A DNA stretch of 54,004 bases from Stutzerimonas stutzeri (GTDB lineage: Bacteria > Pseudomonadota > Gammaproteobacteria > Pseudomonadales > Pseudomonadaceae). The DNA lies in NCBI GenBank assembly GCA_002345575.1, contig DDVX01000023.1, positions 1 to 54,004 of the forward strand. The letters run 5' to 3'. The notes beneath the pieces were generated by a model. That model had not been told where the DNA came from and searched no databases. It saw nothing but the letters and a program-made list of their open reading frames with translations. Both the position numbers and the translations under genes were made by a program. This document shows, one piece after another, positions 17,424 to 26,526 of this stretch (the first letter of the stretch is position 1; each line of letters begins with the position of its first letter).

Positions 17424-18562
17424 CCCTGACCTCCCATGACCACACGGGCGCTCACCGTCTCACCGTCGCGGCTGGCGGAGCCCATCTGGACCGGTTGCCC
17501 GCTCCTGGCCAGGCGCAGACGCAGCTGTTCCAGCGCGGCGAAGTCACTGGCCCGGACCTGCAGGGCCAGATCGCCACGGCTCTGGCTGTAGTCCAGCTGG
17601 TCGATGGTCACCGGCATGCCCTCGCTAATGGCTAGCGCGACCTCATCGAGCATGCGCATGAATTGCCCCGAGTCGCCGGCACTCTGGCCGATATACGCGG
17701 CGAACTGCGCACGCAGATTGACGATGCGCTGGTCCTCGGGAAACAGCTCGGTATAGAGCGCGCGACTGGCTTCGGCATAGCGCTCTCCCTGGCGCTCCAG
17801 AGACCAGGCCTGGATCAGGTTGAACAACACCTGAACCACCAGAACCAACACCAGCACCGCGGCTACCGGCTTCCATTGCGCCAGCCCGCTGGTGCCACTA
17901 CGCACGGCGAAATCGCCCTGTGCCAGATTCAGTGCCCAGGGACGGCCAACGGCGAGGAAGCCATAGGGATCGCCCAGTTGCTGGTAGTCATCCAGTGGCT
18001 CGGGGGCCAGCTCCAGAGTGCCGTGACCATGTCGCGGTGGCGCACAGTGAGGCGCCAGTTCGGCCCAGCGCTCGCTTTCAAACACCAGCCGCGCCTCGGG
18101 ACTGCCGCCCAGCAGCGCACGGTTGCCGATGAACAGCACCTGGCTACCGTCGCGCGGTAGCAGATCGGCATCCACGTAAATGGCGACGACATTCAGGCCC
18201 AGCGCCTGCAAATCCTCCAGCCAGTCGGCCAGCAACTGACGATTAATAGCGATAACCCGCACGCGCCCATCTTCCAGCTCACCGCCGTGGGTCAGGTGCA
18301 GCTCATCGACGTTTTCCGCCAGCAGCTCTTCCACCGCATAGGCCAGCGCCTGTGCGACCCAGCGGGCCTTTCGGGTCGGCAGGTTGACGGCAAAACAGCT
18401 GCAGCGCTCCACTGGCAGTATCAACGTCAACGTCGGCGGTGCCTGTTCTGAAATTTCTGCCAGCGTCATCCAGCCCGCCTCGCCTTCTCGAGGCAGCCAG
18501 TACGCACGTGTCTCGGCAGCGAGGCGAGCACCACAATCGTCAGGCAGGAACAGGCAGGCCAT
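17420..18562 (-). CDS. gspL: Type II secretion protein GspL (XcpY)
   Basis: A 380-residue protein with an actin-like cytoplasmic domain (residues ~1-225), one membrane helix (about 236-252) and a periplasmic C-terminal domain. GspL anchors the GspE ATPase to the membrane platform. Gene order between gspK and gspM, with a 4-nt overlap to gspM, supports the call. Confidence 0.85.
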   Translation of the reverse strand: MACLFLPDDCGARLAAETRAYWLPREGEAGWMTLAEISEQAPPTLTLILPVERCSCFAVNLPTRKARWVAQALAYAVEELLAENVDELHLTHGGELEDGRVRVIAINRQLLADWLEDLQALGLNVVAIYVDADLLPRDGSQVLFIGNRALLGGSPEARLVFESERWAELAPHCAPPRHGHGTLELAPEPLDDYQQLGDPYGFLAVGRPWALNLAQGDFAVRSGTSGLAQWKPVAAVLVLVLVVQVLFNLIQAWSLERQGERYAEASRALYTELFPEDQRIVNLRAQFAAYIGQSAGDSGQFMRMLDEVALAISEGMPVTIDQLDYSQSRGDLALQVRASDFAALEQLRLRLARSGQPVQMGSASRDGETVSARVVMGGQG

Positions 18563-18565
18563 CGG

Positions 18566-19546
18566 CTATTGATCTCCATCATCGGATTGACGGGGCAGCC
18601 TCGGCGGCTGTCCCAGATTGCGCTGCAGCACACGCACCGCACCCTCGGCGTCACGCTGCAGGAGGCTCACCAGCGCCAGGCGCCGGTCGCCCAGACGTAC
18701 CTCGCTGATGGCCTGAAAATACTGGCTGGTAACCGCCAGGCGGGGGTTTTGCAGTTGGACAGCGGCAAACGCCGGTTGCGCCATAAAGGTCGCCACATCG
18801 CGAAACCCTTCGCTGCCGCGAGCCTGCACCAGGGCCTCAGCAGCCCCGATGCTGAGGTTGTCGGCCAGGCTGGACAGCACCAGCGCGCCCGCCGTATTGA
18901 CGTTCAGCGGGGTGCTTGCCGGCAACACGCTGACATGGGGCGCCAGACGCTGAAAATCCTCATCACGCATGCCCAGCAGCAGACGCAGCTCGGAAATATC
19001 TTCCAGGCTTCGGCCGGAGGTGCGATAGGGCGGGTCAAGTAGCAGATAGGCATTGTCTTCAGCACCTGCTTCACCGCTGGGCTGCTGATCCCGGTCGAGC
19101 CAGTCCAGCAGGCGCTCGGCATAGGGTTCGGTGATTTCCAGGCGTTGCAGCAGACGGCTGAATTGCGCCTGAACGGCCTCATTCGGCAGGCCGTCCTGGA
19201 CCAGATTGTTGAGGTTAAAGCGCCCACTCAAATCCTCGATGCGCAGCTGGATCTGCCCCTGGCCTTCATCGAGGTCATAGGCCGGCTGCGGCTGCGCCCA
19301 GGCTTCGCCCAGATGATCCACCGGCTGCTGTGCGCCACTTTCTGCGGCTTGCGCATCGCGGCGCAGGATCGACTGCGCCAGCGCCTCGCCACCCAGCGCG
19401 TAGTGCCAGGCCTGCCGTACCTGCAGCTGATTGCTGGTGGCACGGATGGATAGCTGCTGGCGCGCGATCATGCTGGCGCAGACCACGGTGACCAGCGCCA
19501 CCACCAGCAGCACGGTAATCAGTGCAACGCCGCGCTCAGCCCTCAT
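18566..19546 (-). CDS. gspK: Type II secretion minor pseudopilin GspK (XcpX)
   Basis: A 326-residue protein with a prepilin-like N-terminus (RGVALITVLLVVALVTVV). It has the large globular domain special to GspK, including LSGRFNLNNLV and the helix-hairpin-helix-like LNVNTAGALVLSSLA. As in other GspK proteins, the usual Glu5 of pilins is absent (here GVALIT). It probably caps the pseudopilus with GspI and GspJ. It overlaps gspJ by 4 nt. Confidence 0.88.
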   Translation of the reverse strand: MRAERGVALITVLLVVALVTVVCASMIARQQLSIRATSNQLQVRQAWHYALGGEALAQSILRRDAQAAESGAQQPVDHLGEAWAQPQPAYDLDEGQGQIQLRIEDLSGRFNLNNLVQDGLPNEAVQAQFSRLLQRLEITEPYAERLLDWLDRDQQPSGEAGAEDNAYLLLDPPYRTSGRSLEDISELRLLLGMRDEDFQRLAPHVSVLPASTPLNVNTAGALVLSSLADNLSIGAAEALVQARGSEGFRDVATFMAQPAFAAVQLQNPRLAVTSQYFQAISEVRLGDRRLALVSLLQRDAEGAVRVLQRNLGQPPRLPRQSDDGDQ

Positions 19547-20268
19547 GGCTGTGGCTCCTGGGGCGCCGGAGGCTCGCCCTGACCCGCACCAATGCTCCCG
19601 TCCTCGGGCTCAGCCGGCTGGAAGAACGCTGGCGGCGCCGCATTTTCCGGCAGGCGCAACAGACGGCTGATATTGCCGAAGCGCGGGTGCTCGAACGATA
19701 CCTCGACGGCGGCGGGCAAACTCCGAGCCTGCTGCTCAGGATCGCTGCGACCGAACGCGAAGGGCGGCCACTCCTCGTGCCAGACGTTTTCGCTGTCCAG
19801 ATAGCGCAGGCGCCATTCGGACACGCCTTCCAGCACCCGCTGCACACGTGGCTGGCTTTCGATGTCGCGGTCGAGCACTACCCAGTAGAGCCGCTCCAGG
19901 TTGTCGCCGGCGAGCCGCCAGCGCACCCGCTGCAGGTTGGCACGAGGCAGCCCGGTGGGGTTGCGCCAGCCGCTTCGCGTCAGCTCGAAGGAGACACTTT
20001 CTTCCGTGCTGGCGAGCTGTCCAATGAAGGCATTGCGCTCATCGCCATAGCCGTCACGGATCGGCCGCGGCACGGCCTGATGCAGGTCCCGCTCCAGACT
20101 CCAGAGCGCCCGCCCGAGCTCGCGCAGCTGCGCTTCCTGCACGCGCACCACCTCGTCGCTGCGCAGCACCGCTTCGAGCATGCGATAGGTCGCCAGCCCC
20201 AGTAGCGCGAACAGCGCAATGGCGATCAGCAGCTCCAACAGGGTGAAGCCGGCCCGGGCACGGCGCAT
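19543..20268 (-). CDS. gspJ: Type II secretion minor pseudopilin GspJ (XcpW)
   Basis: A 241-residue prepilin with cleavage site RAG|FTLLELLIAIALFALLG and Glu5 present, and a C-terminal domain of GspJ size. The start at 20268 is chosen because it puts the cleavage site at residues 6-7 and overlaps the gspI stop (TAATG); the frame is open upstream but lies within gspI. The C-terminus (after ~210) is Pro/Glu rich. It forms the GspI-J-K tip complex. Confidence 0.88.
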   Translation of the reverse strand: MRRARAGFTLLELLIAIALFALLGLATYRMLEAVLRSDEVVRVQEAQLRELGRALWSLERDLHQAVPRPIRDGYGDERNAFIGQLASTEESVSFELTRSGWRNPTGLPRANLQRVRWRLAGDNLERLYWVVLDRDIESQPRVQRVLEGVSEWRLRYLDSENVWHEEWPPFAFGRSDPEQQARSLPAAVEVSFEHPRFGNISRLLRLPENAAPPAFFQPAEPEDGSIGAGQGEPPAPQEPQP

Positions 20269-20657
20269 TAGAAGGTCGTCCCGATGAAGCCGCTGAGGCT
20301 GGTCAGCGCACGGTCGGCGATTGGCTCGCGTGAGCCGCTGGACTCGACAGGCGCGACCCATACGGTGACACGCAGCAAGCCAGGCGTGCCGCTGGTCTCT
20401 ACGCCGCTAAGGGTTTGCCATTGGCGCCCGCCGTAGGTCAGCACGCGCTCCTCGCGACCAATGGCCGGAGCCGGGCGCTGCAACTGCAGTTCGGTCAGGC
20501 GGTTGTCGGCAATCCAGCCGGCCAGGGTCAGGCTTTCCAGCCGTCCGGCATTGGCCACGCTGCGGCCGGCGGCAGTCAGCACCACGGCGGCGACGAGGGC
20601 GAAGATCGCCAGCGCCACCATCACTTCAAGCAAGGTGAAACCACGTGCGTGCCTCAT
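20268..20657 (-). CDS. gspI: Type II secretion minor pseudopilin GspI (XcpV)
   Basis: A 129-residue prepilin with N-terminus MRHARG|FTLLEVMVALAIFALVAAV, including Glu5. It shows the GspI pattern of a short domain with LTLAGWIADNRLTELQL. It nucleates the pseudopilus tip with GspJ and GspK. Its stop overlaps the gspJ start by 1 nt and its start overlaps the end of gspH by 4 nt. Confidence 0.88.
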   Translation of the reverse strand: MRHARGFTLLEVMVALAIFALVAAVVLTAAGRSVANAGRLESLTLAGWIADNRLTELQLQRPAPAIGREERVLTYGGRQWQTLSGVETSGTPGLLRVTVWVAPVESSGSREPIADRALTSLSGFIGTTF

Positions 20658-21229
20658 CGGCGCGTATCCAGTGGTTCGGCGCGGGGCATGCGAAAGCCGT
20701 CGCTGCTGACCTGCCAGCCCCCTTCGGCCGTCCGCGAATCAACGACGCGCAGAGTAAAGGGTGATAGCTCGCCACTGGACAGCAAAAGCAGCTGCGGCTT
20801 CAGCCGGGATTCATCGCGACGCTCACGATCCCTTTCGCTGGATAGCCCTGGGCGGTCGTCTTCGCGCTTGACCGGCGCCACCAGCTGCAGCGGCGTGCCG
20901 TCGAGCTCAAGCTCCAGGCTCATCCATTCGGGCACCTTGTGAGCCTGGCGCCGATCGGTCTCCTGCCAGCGTCCGTCGGCCTCGTCGTAGTGCAGCAGCC
21001 GATAACCTTGAGGCTGGATCAACAATCCGTATTCGCGGCTGTCGAGCACCGCCTCATCAACCAGCAGGCCGATCAGGTTCGCCAGTCGCTGCGCTTCATC
21101 GCGGATTTCACGCGATGCGCCAGAGCTGCCCGTAGCCAGCACCGCCAGGCCCACCAGCCCGCTGAGGATGACGATCACCACCAGCAGCTCGACCAGGGTG
21201 AAGCCTGCGCATCGCGACCGTCTCATCAA
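20654..21229 (-). CDS. gspH: Type II secretion minor pseudopilin GspH (XcpU)
   Basis: A 191-residue prepilin with cleavage site CAG|FTLVELLVVIVILSGLVGLAV and Glu5. The domain RDEAQRLANLIGLLVDEAV followed by YGLLIQPQGYRLL is typical of GspH. A charged segment rich in Arg, Glu and Asp (roughly residues 122-145, containing SERDRERRDES) looks like an insertion in a surface loop. The start is at the first of two adjacent Met codons. It follows gspG directly. Confidence 0.88.
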   Translation of the reverse strand: MMRRSRCAGFTLVELLVVIVILSGLVGLAVLATGSSGASREIRDEAQRLANLIGLLVDEAVLDSREYGLLIQPQGYRLLHYDEADGRWQETDRRQAHKVPEWMSLELELDGTPLQLVAPVKREDDRPGLSSERDRERRDESRLKPQLLLLSSGELSPFTLRVVDSRTAEGGWQVSSDGFRMPRAEPLDTRR

Positions 21230-21658
21230 TCACAGATCCCAGTTGCCGATATCTGCATTCAGGTCGCTACCGCCCTGCTTGCCATCGGCGCCGAGGGAGT
21301 AGAGATCGAACTGGCCCTGAGTGCCCGGCGACAGGTACTGGTAGTCGTTGCCCCAAGGGTCCTTGGGCACGCGCTTGAGATAACCGTCGCGGTTCCAGTT
21401 TCTCGGCTGCGGGTTGCCGCTGGGTTTTTCCACCAGCGCACTGAGGCCCTGCTGGGTGCTGGGGTAGTTGAAGTTGTCCAGCTTGTACATGTCCAGCGCC
21501 GCCGCAATGGCCTTGATGTCGCCCTTGGCCACGGTGACCTTGGCCTGATCTGGGCGGTTCATCACTTGCGGCACCACCAGCGCAGCCAGGATGCCCAGAA
21601 TCACTACCACCACCATGATTTCTATGAGGGTGAAGCCCCTCTGTCTGTATGTCTTCAT
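21230..21658 (-). CDS. gspG: Type II secretion major pseudopilin GspG (XcpT)
   Basis: A 142-residue prepilin with QRG|FTLIEIMVVVVILGILAAL, Glu5 and the GspG-specific core LDMYKLDNFNYPSTQQGL and DPWGNDYQYL. The C-terminal GADGKQGGSDLNADIGNWDL includes the Asp residues that bind calcium in GspG. It builds the shaft of the pseudopilus. It lies 5 nt after gspF. Confidence 0.95.
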   Translation of the reverse strand: MKTYRQRGFTLIEIMVVVVILGILAALVVPQVMNRPDQAKVTVAKGDIKAIAAALDMYKLDNFNYPSTQQGLSALVEKPSGNPQPRNWNRDGYLKRVPKDPWGNDYQYLSPGTQGQFDLYSLGADGKQGGSDLNADIGNWDL

Positions 21659-21663
21659 CGGGA

Positions 21664-22878
21664 TTACCCCACCAATTGATTGAGAGAAAGAATCGGCAGC
21701 AGGATGGCCAGTACGATGACCAGCACCACTGCCCCCATGAACACCAGCATGAAAGGCTCGAACAGCCCGACCAGCAATGAGACCTGCGCGGCCAGATCGT
21801 TCTCCTGATTGCGTGCGGTGCGTGCCAACATCTGATCCAGCTCACCGGATTTCTCACCGCTGGCGATCATGTGCAGCATCATCGGCGGGAACTCGCCGGT
21901 AGCATCCAGTGCACGGGTCAGGCTGCCGCCCTCGCGCACGCGTTGCGCCGCTTCGACCACACGCTCGCGAATGCGCAGGTTGCCGATCACCGCGGCGGCG
22001 ATACCCAGAGCATCCACCAGGGGCACGCCGCTGCGGGTGAGAATTGCCAGGGTCGAGGCGAAGCGCGCGGTATTGGTCGCCCGTACCAGCCGTCCGACCA
22101 GCGGAATGCGCAGGATGAAGGCGTGCCAGCGACGCTTGATGTCCGGGTCGCGCAGGGCCAGGCGCATGGCCACGCCAGCGGCGACAATGCCCAGCAACAT
22201 CAGCCAACCCCAGCGCTGTACCGCCTCGCTGGTGGCGATCAGGCCAATGGTGAGGCCCGGCAGGTCCTGCCCGGTGTTGACGAAGACCTTGACCACATCC
22301 GGCACCACGTAGCCGAGCAGCAGCACCACGATGGCCAGCGAGGCCACCAGCAGGATCACCGGGTAAAGCAGCGCCAGCTGGATCTTCTGCCGCGACTGCT
22401 GGCGCTGGTCGGTGTAGTCGGCCAACTGATCGAGCACCAGCCCGAGGTGTCCAGCGTGCTCGCCTGCAGCAACCGTGGCGCGATACAGCTCGGGAAACGC
22501 CGAGGGATATTCACGCAGGGCAGCGGCCAGGCTGTGGCCTTCCATGACCCGAGCGCGCACCGCCAGCAGCATCGACTTGATCCGCTGCGAACTGGCTTGC
22601 GCCGCAGCAGCACGCAAGGCTTCCTCGATGGGCAGGGCAGCCTGCACCAGGGTTGCCAGCTGACGGGTGACCAACGCCAGATCGCGCGCCGACAAGCCGC
22701 GGCCGAAGCTGAAACCTCCGCTGCCGCTGTCTTCTCTGGAGCGCGCCTGCCTGACTTCCAGCGGCGACCACTGCTTGTCGCGCAACAGCTGGCGGGCCTG
22801 GCGCGGGCTGTCTGCCTCGATCAGGCCCTTGTGCTGGCGGCCATTGACGTCGAGCGCGACGTATTCAAAGGCCGCCAT
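21664..22878 (-). CDS. gspF: Type II secretion inner-membrane platform protein GspF (XcpS)
   Basis: A 404-residue polytopic protein with two homologous cytoplasmic T2SSF domains (about residues 70-195 and 270-395), each followed by membrane helices. The signature EGHSLAAAL (first half) and EGGSLTRAL (second half) is plain. GspF couples GspE to pseudopilin assembly. It lies 78 nt after gspE. Confidence 0.93.
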   Translation of the reverse strand: MAAFEYVALDVNGRQHKGLIEADSPRQARQLLRDKQWSPLEVRQARSREDSGSGGFSFGRGLSARDLALVTRQLATLVQAALPIEEALRAAAAQASSQRIKSMLLAVRARVMEGHSLAAALREYPSAFPELYRATVAAGEHAGHLGLVLDQLADYTDQRQQSRQKIQLALLYPVILLVASLAIVVLLLGYVVPDVVKVFVNTGQDLPGLTIGLIATSEAVQRWGWLMLLGIVAAGVAMRLALRDPDIKRRWHAFILRIPLVGRLVRATNTARFASTLAILTRSGVPLVDALGIAAAVIGNLRIRERVVEAAQRVREGGSLTRALDATGEFPPMMLHMIASGEKSGELDQMLARTARNQENDLAAQVSLLVGLFEPFMLVFMGAVVLVIVLAILLPILSLNQLVG

Positions 22879-22956
22879 CAGGCTCGCTCCCGGCGCCTGT
22901 TGTAGCGCTCGCCGCTATCGCCAGGGAGAGGATTATCCGCCCGTTCGCAAGCACGT

Positions 22957-24549
22957 TCATCGGTCGGTAGCCCTGCGGTCACGGCCCGTTCCACGGCGTT
23001 CAACGCCCTGTCTTCGATCGCCCTGGCCGGAGCGTCGATCTTCGCTGGTCACACGCAGTACCTCTTCGATGGTGGTCACGCCTTCGAGCACCTTGCGCAG
23101 GCCATCGTCGCGAATGCTCGGGCCAAGCTCGCGCGCATGACGGATCATGTCCTGCTCGGTCGCACGGGTGTGGATCATGCTGCGCATGGCGTCGTCAAAC
23201 AGCACCAGCTCGTAGATGCCGGTGCGCCCGCGATAGCCCAGCTGGCGACAGACGTCGCAACCTTCAGCGTGGTACAGCGTCGGCGCCTGACTGAGGTCGA
23301 GACCGAACAGCGCACATTCGGCCTCGTCAGCCACATAGGCACGCTTGCAGTCATCACAGAGCACCCGCACCAGGCGCTGGGCCAGCACGCCGAGCAGCGA
23401 CGAAGAAATCAGGAAGGGCTCGACCCCCATGTCCACCAGCCGCGTTACCGCGCCGATGGCGCTGTTGGTGTGCAGTGTGGAAAGTACCAAGTGGCCGGTG
23501 AGCGAGGCCTGCACGGCCATATCGGCGGTTTCCTGATCGCGGATCTCGCCGACCATCACCACGTCCGGGTCCTGACGCAGGATGGCGCGCAGGCCGCGAG
23601 CGAAAGTCATATCGACCTTGGTGTTGACCTGGGTCTGGCCGATGCCTTCGAGGTTGTATTCGATCGGGTCCTCAACGGTGAGGATGTTGCGCGTGCTGTC
23701 GTTGAGCGTGGTCAGGCTGGCGTACAGCGTGGTGGTCTTGCCCGAGCCGGTAGGGCCGGTCACCAGGATGATGCCGTGGGGCCTCTTCACCGCCTGCTCC
23801 ATCCGCCGCCGGTCGCGCTCGCTCATGCCCAGGTGCTGCAAGGTCAGCCGCCCGGCCTGCTTGTCGAGCAGGCGCAACACTACCCGCTCGCCGTTAGCCG
23901 ACGGCAGGGTGGAGACACGGATGTCCACCTCGCGACCGCCCACCCGCAATGAAATCCGCCCATCCTGCGGGATGCGCTTCTCGGCGATGTCCAGCCGCGC
24001 CATGACCTTGATCCGCGATACCAAAAGCGCCGCCAGCTCACGCTTGGGCTGCACCACCTCGCGCAGGATGCCGTCGATGCGGAAACGGATCAGCAGGCGT
24101 TTCTCGAAGGTTTCGACGTGGATATCAGACGCGTTCTCCTTGATCGCCTCACCGAGCAGCGCGTTGATCAGGCGGATGATCGGCGCATCGTCTTCCTGCT
24201 CCAGCAGATCCTCGGTTTGCTCGATCTGGTCGGCCAGGCTGTTGAGGTCCATGCCCTCGCCCAGCCCCTCGACCATCTGCATCGTCGCTGAGGAATCATG
24301 CTGATAGGCGGCAGCCAGAGCCTGGTCGAAGTCGGCCTCGGCCAACCACTGCACCGGCAGCGGCCCGCCGACCACACGCTGCGCCTCCTGCACCGCGGTC
24401 AGCGCTGCGCCTTCACGCAGACCCAGACAGGGTTTTCCGCCTGCCTTCAGCAAAATCACACCGTGACGCCGGGCAAAGGCGAAAGGCAGGCGTCGACGTA
24501 CCGGTTCATCCAGTACGGGCGGTAATTCGTTCAGGTTTATTTCGGCCAT
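22957..24549 (-). CDS. gspE: Type II secretion ATPase GspE (XcpR)
   Basis: A 530-residue secretion ATPase with Walker A GPTGSGKTT (265-273), Asp box (EIRDQETADMA), His box (HTNSAIGAV) and a tetracysteine zinc site (C398, C401, C431, C434). It powers pseudopilus assembly at the inner membrane. The family normally ends near EEVLRVT; here about 29 residues follow with ten Arg in DRR-type repeats (502-530), an unusual tail. The start at 24549 gives MAEINLNELP. gspC and gspD are not upstream, where pntAA lies divergently instead. Confidence 0.93.
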   Translation of the reverse strand: MAEINLNELPPVLDEPVRRRLPFAFARRHGVILLKAGGKPCLGLREGAALTAVQEAQRVVGGPLPVQWLAEADFDQALAAAYQHDSSATMQMVEGLGEGMDLNSLADQIEQTEDLLEQEDDAPIIRLINALLGEAIKENASDIHVETFEKRLLIRFRIDGILREVVQPKRELAALLVSRIKVMARLDIAEKRIPQDGRISLRVGGREVDIRVSTLPSANGERVVLRLLDKQAGRLTLQHLGMSERDRRRMEQAVKRPHGIILVTGPTGSGKTTTLYASLTTLNDSTRNILTVEDPIEYNLEGIGQTQVNTKVDMTFARGLRAILRQDPDVVMVGEIRDQETADMAVQASLTGHLVLSTLHTNSAIGAVTRLVDMGVEPFLISSSLLGVLAQRLVRVLCDDCKRAYVADEAECALFGLDLSQAPTLYHAEGCDVCRQLGYRGRTGIYELVLFDDAMRSMIHTRATEQDMIRHARELGPSIRDDGLRKVLEGVTTIEEVLRVTSEDRRSGQGDRRQGVERRGTGRDRRATDR

Positions 24550-25070
24550 GAGAGCCGTCCCCAACAGCCAAACAATCGAAGTTCGCCGGCACTCGCGGCG
24601 GCGGCGTCAATGGTTTTGGACTACAAGGATTGAACGACATTCGCCGTTTGCTGGTTTTTTACTTCCGACAGTCACAGCCGCCGGTAGAACCGGCACCAAG
24701 GTCGGTATTGAACAACGCTCCAGACGAATACCGCTTGCCTGGCATGCCCTACATACTACGCCGCGCCATTTCACAGGCGGTTAAAGCACTTCAGCGTCCT
24801 TTGAATGATTCGCTGAGGCCCAGCGTCGTCGGGACTTTCAGTGGCCAGAAGCAGTCTTCCAGTCATATTCCGGATAAAAAAGCATCTTCAGTACTGATTA
24901 AAACAGTTGTTTGATTTTTCCAGCGCTTGCAGAATGCGCCGCCGCGTCCGGCGAATTTCGCCGTAAATGCGCAGTTAGGTGCTGTATCCGCCATTTTCAG
25001 CGGCCAAACGTATCACCAGCGAACCGTCACGCCGGGCCGCTGGCCATGATCACGCAGGAGAACAAGAACA
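24550..25070. promoter_or_regulatory. Divergent promoter region between gspE and pntAA
   Basis: These 521 nt are lower in GC than their surroundings and hold no convincing gene. A 94-codon plus-strand frame at 24630-24914 shows no family features and was not called. The region must hold the promoters for the gsp block (minus) and pnt operon (plus). CAGGAG at 25055-25060 before the pntAA start is a good ribosome binding site. No clear operator was identified. Confidence 0.4.
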
Positions 25071-26192
25071 ATGCTCATTGGTGTTCCTCTCGAAACCCGA
25101 CCCGGTGAAACGCGCGTTGCCGCGACGCCGGAAACCGTCAAGAAACTCATCGTCCAGGGTCACCAGGTCGTTGTGCAGAGCGGTGCCGGTATGCAGGCCA
25201 GCGTGCCGGATAGTGCCTATGAAACAGCAGGCGCGAGCATCGCTGATGCTGCTGCGACCTATGCAGCGCAGATCGTGCTGAAGGTGAACGCACCGAACGA
25301 CACCGAGCTGGCTCAGATGCAACCGGGCTCGGTGCTTATCGGCATGCTCAATCCTTTCGATAACGCCAATATCGCCCGTATGGCCGAGCTAGGTATCACC
25401 GCCTTCGCCCTGGAAGCCGCGCCGCGTACTTCCCGAGCGCAGAGCCTCGATGTGCTGTCGTCCCAGGCCAACATCGCTGGTTACAAGGCGGTGTTGATTG
25501 CCGCCAACCAGTACCCGCGCTTTATGCCGATGCTGATGACCGCTGCCGGTACGGTGAAGGCTGCGCGGGTGCTGATTCTCGGCGCTGGTGTCGCCGGGCT
25601 GCAGGCTATCGCCACGGCCAAGCGCCTTGGTGCTGTGGTCGAAGCCTCCGATGTGCGTCCAGCGGTGAAGGAGCAGATCGAGTCGCTTGGTGCCAAATTC
25701 GTTGACGTTCCTTGTGAGACCGATGAAGAACGCGAGTGCGCCGAGGGTGTTGGCGGTTACGCGCGACCCATGCCGCAATCGTGGATGGAGCGTCAGGCCA
25801 GGGCCGTACATGAGCGTGCCAAGCAAGCCGACATCGTCATCTGCACCGCGCTAATCCCCGGTCGCCAGGCGCCCGTGCTGTTGCACGAAGCCACCGTGGC
25901 CGAGATGAAGCCCGGCTCGGTGGTCATCGACCTGGCTGCAGCCCAGGGCGGCAACTGCCCACTGACGGTCGCCGACCAAGTGGTCATCCGCAACGGCGTC
26001 ACCCTTGTCGGCTACAGCAACCTGGCCACCCTGGTGCCGGCCGATGCTTCGGCGCTCTACGCACGCAACCTGTTGGATTTCCTCAAGCTGGTCATCGACA
26101 AGGACGGCCAGTTCCAGCTCAACCTCGAAGACGACATCGTCGCCGCGTGCCTGATGTGCCGCGATGGCCAGGTCGTGCGGACCAACGGTTAA
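25071..26192 (+). CDS. pntAA: NAD(P) transhydrogenase subunit alpha part 1 (PntAA)
   Basis: A 373-residue soluble NAD(H)-binding domain I of the Re/Si-specific transhydrogenase. The start MLIGVPLETRPGETRVA and the Rossmann region VLILGAGVAGLQAIATAKRL (about residues 165-184) followed by SDVRPAVKEQ are diagnostic. The enzyme uses the proton gradient to reduce NADP+ with NADH. In this three-gene form the alpha subunit is split in two, as in Rhodospirillum and Pseudomonas. pntAB starts 13 nt later. Confidence 0.95.
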   Translation: MLIGVPLETRPGETRVAATPETVKKLIVQGHQVVVQSGAGMQASVPDSAYETAGASIADAAATYAAQIVLKVNAPNDTELAQMQPGSVLIGMLNPFDNANIARMAELGITAFALEAAPRTSRAQSLDVLSSQANIAGYKAVLIAANQYPRFMPMLMTAAGTVKAARVLILGAGVAGLQAIATAKRLGAVVEASDVRPAVKEQIESLGAKFVDVPCETDEERECAEGVGGYARPMPQSWMERQARAVHERAKQADIVICTALIPGRQAPVLLHEATVAEMKPGSVVIDLAAAQGGNCPLTVADQVVIRNGVTLVGYSNLATLVPADASALYARNLLDFLKLVIDKDGQFQLNLEDDIVAACLMCRDGQVVRTNG

Positions 26193-26205
26193 GGGAGACG
26201 CGAAC

Positions 26206-26523
26206 ATGGATCTGATTTCCGACGGCATCTACAACCTGATCATCTTTGTGCTGGCGATCTACGTCGGCTACCACGTGGTCTGGAACGTCACCCCTGCGCT
26301 GCATACACCGCTGATGGCGGTTACCAACGCGATCTCCGCGATTGTCATCGTCGGCGCCATGCTGGCCGCCGCACTGACCGTCACCCCGCTGGGCAAGGTC
26401 ATGGGCACCCTGGCGGTGGCCCTGGCGGCGGTCAACGTCTTCGGTGGCTTCCTGGTTACCCGGCGCATGCTGGAAATGTTCAAGAAGAAGGACCGCAGCG
26501 CGGCCAAGGCAGAGGGCAAGTAA
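26206..26523 (+). CDS. pntAB: NAD(P) transhydrogenase subunit alpha part 2 (PntAB)
   Basis: A 105-residue membrane protein with three or four helices, the N-terminal half of the proton-conducting domain II. It has the usual NLIIFVLAIYVGYHVVWNV and TPLMAVTNAISAIVIVGA stretches. The start at 26206 follows GGGAG and removes an in-frame extension that lies in pntAA. It is the middle gene of pntAA-pntAB-pntB. Confidence 0.94.
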   Translation: MDLISDGIYNLIIFVLAIYVGYHVVWNVTPALHTPLMAVTNAISAIVIVGAMLAAALTVTPLGKVMGTLAVALAAVNVFGGFLVTRRMLEMFKKKDRSAAKAEGK

Positions 26524-26526
26524 GCC

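Noticed and set aside
24630..24914. 94-codon plus-strand ORF between gspE and pntAA
   Set aside because: It has no good ribosome binding site, signal or recognisable motif, and lies in a probable divergent promoter region; recorded only as intergenic.
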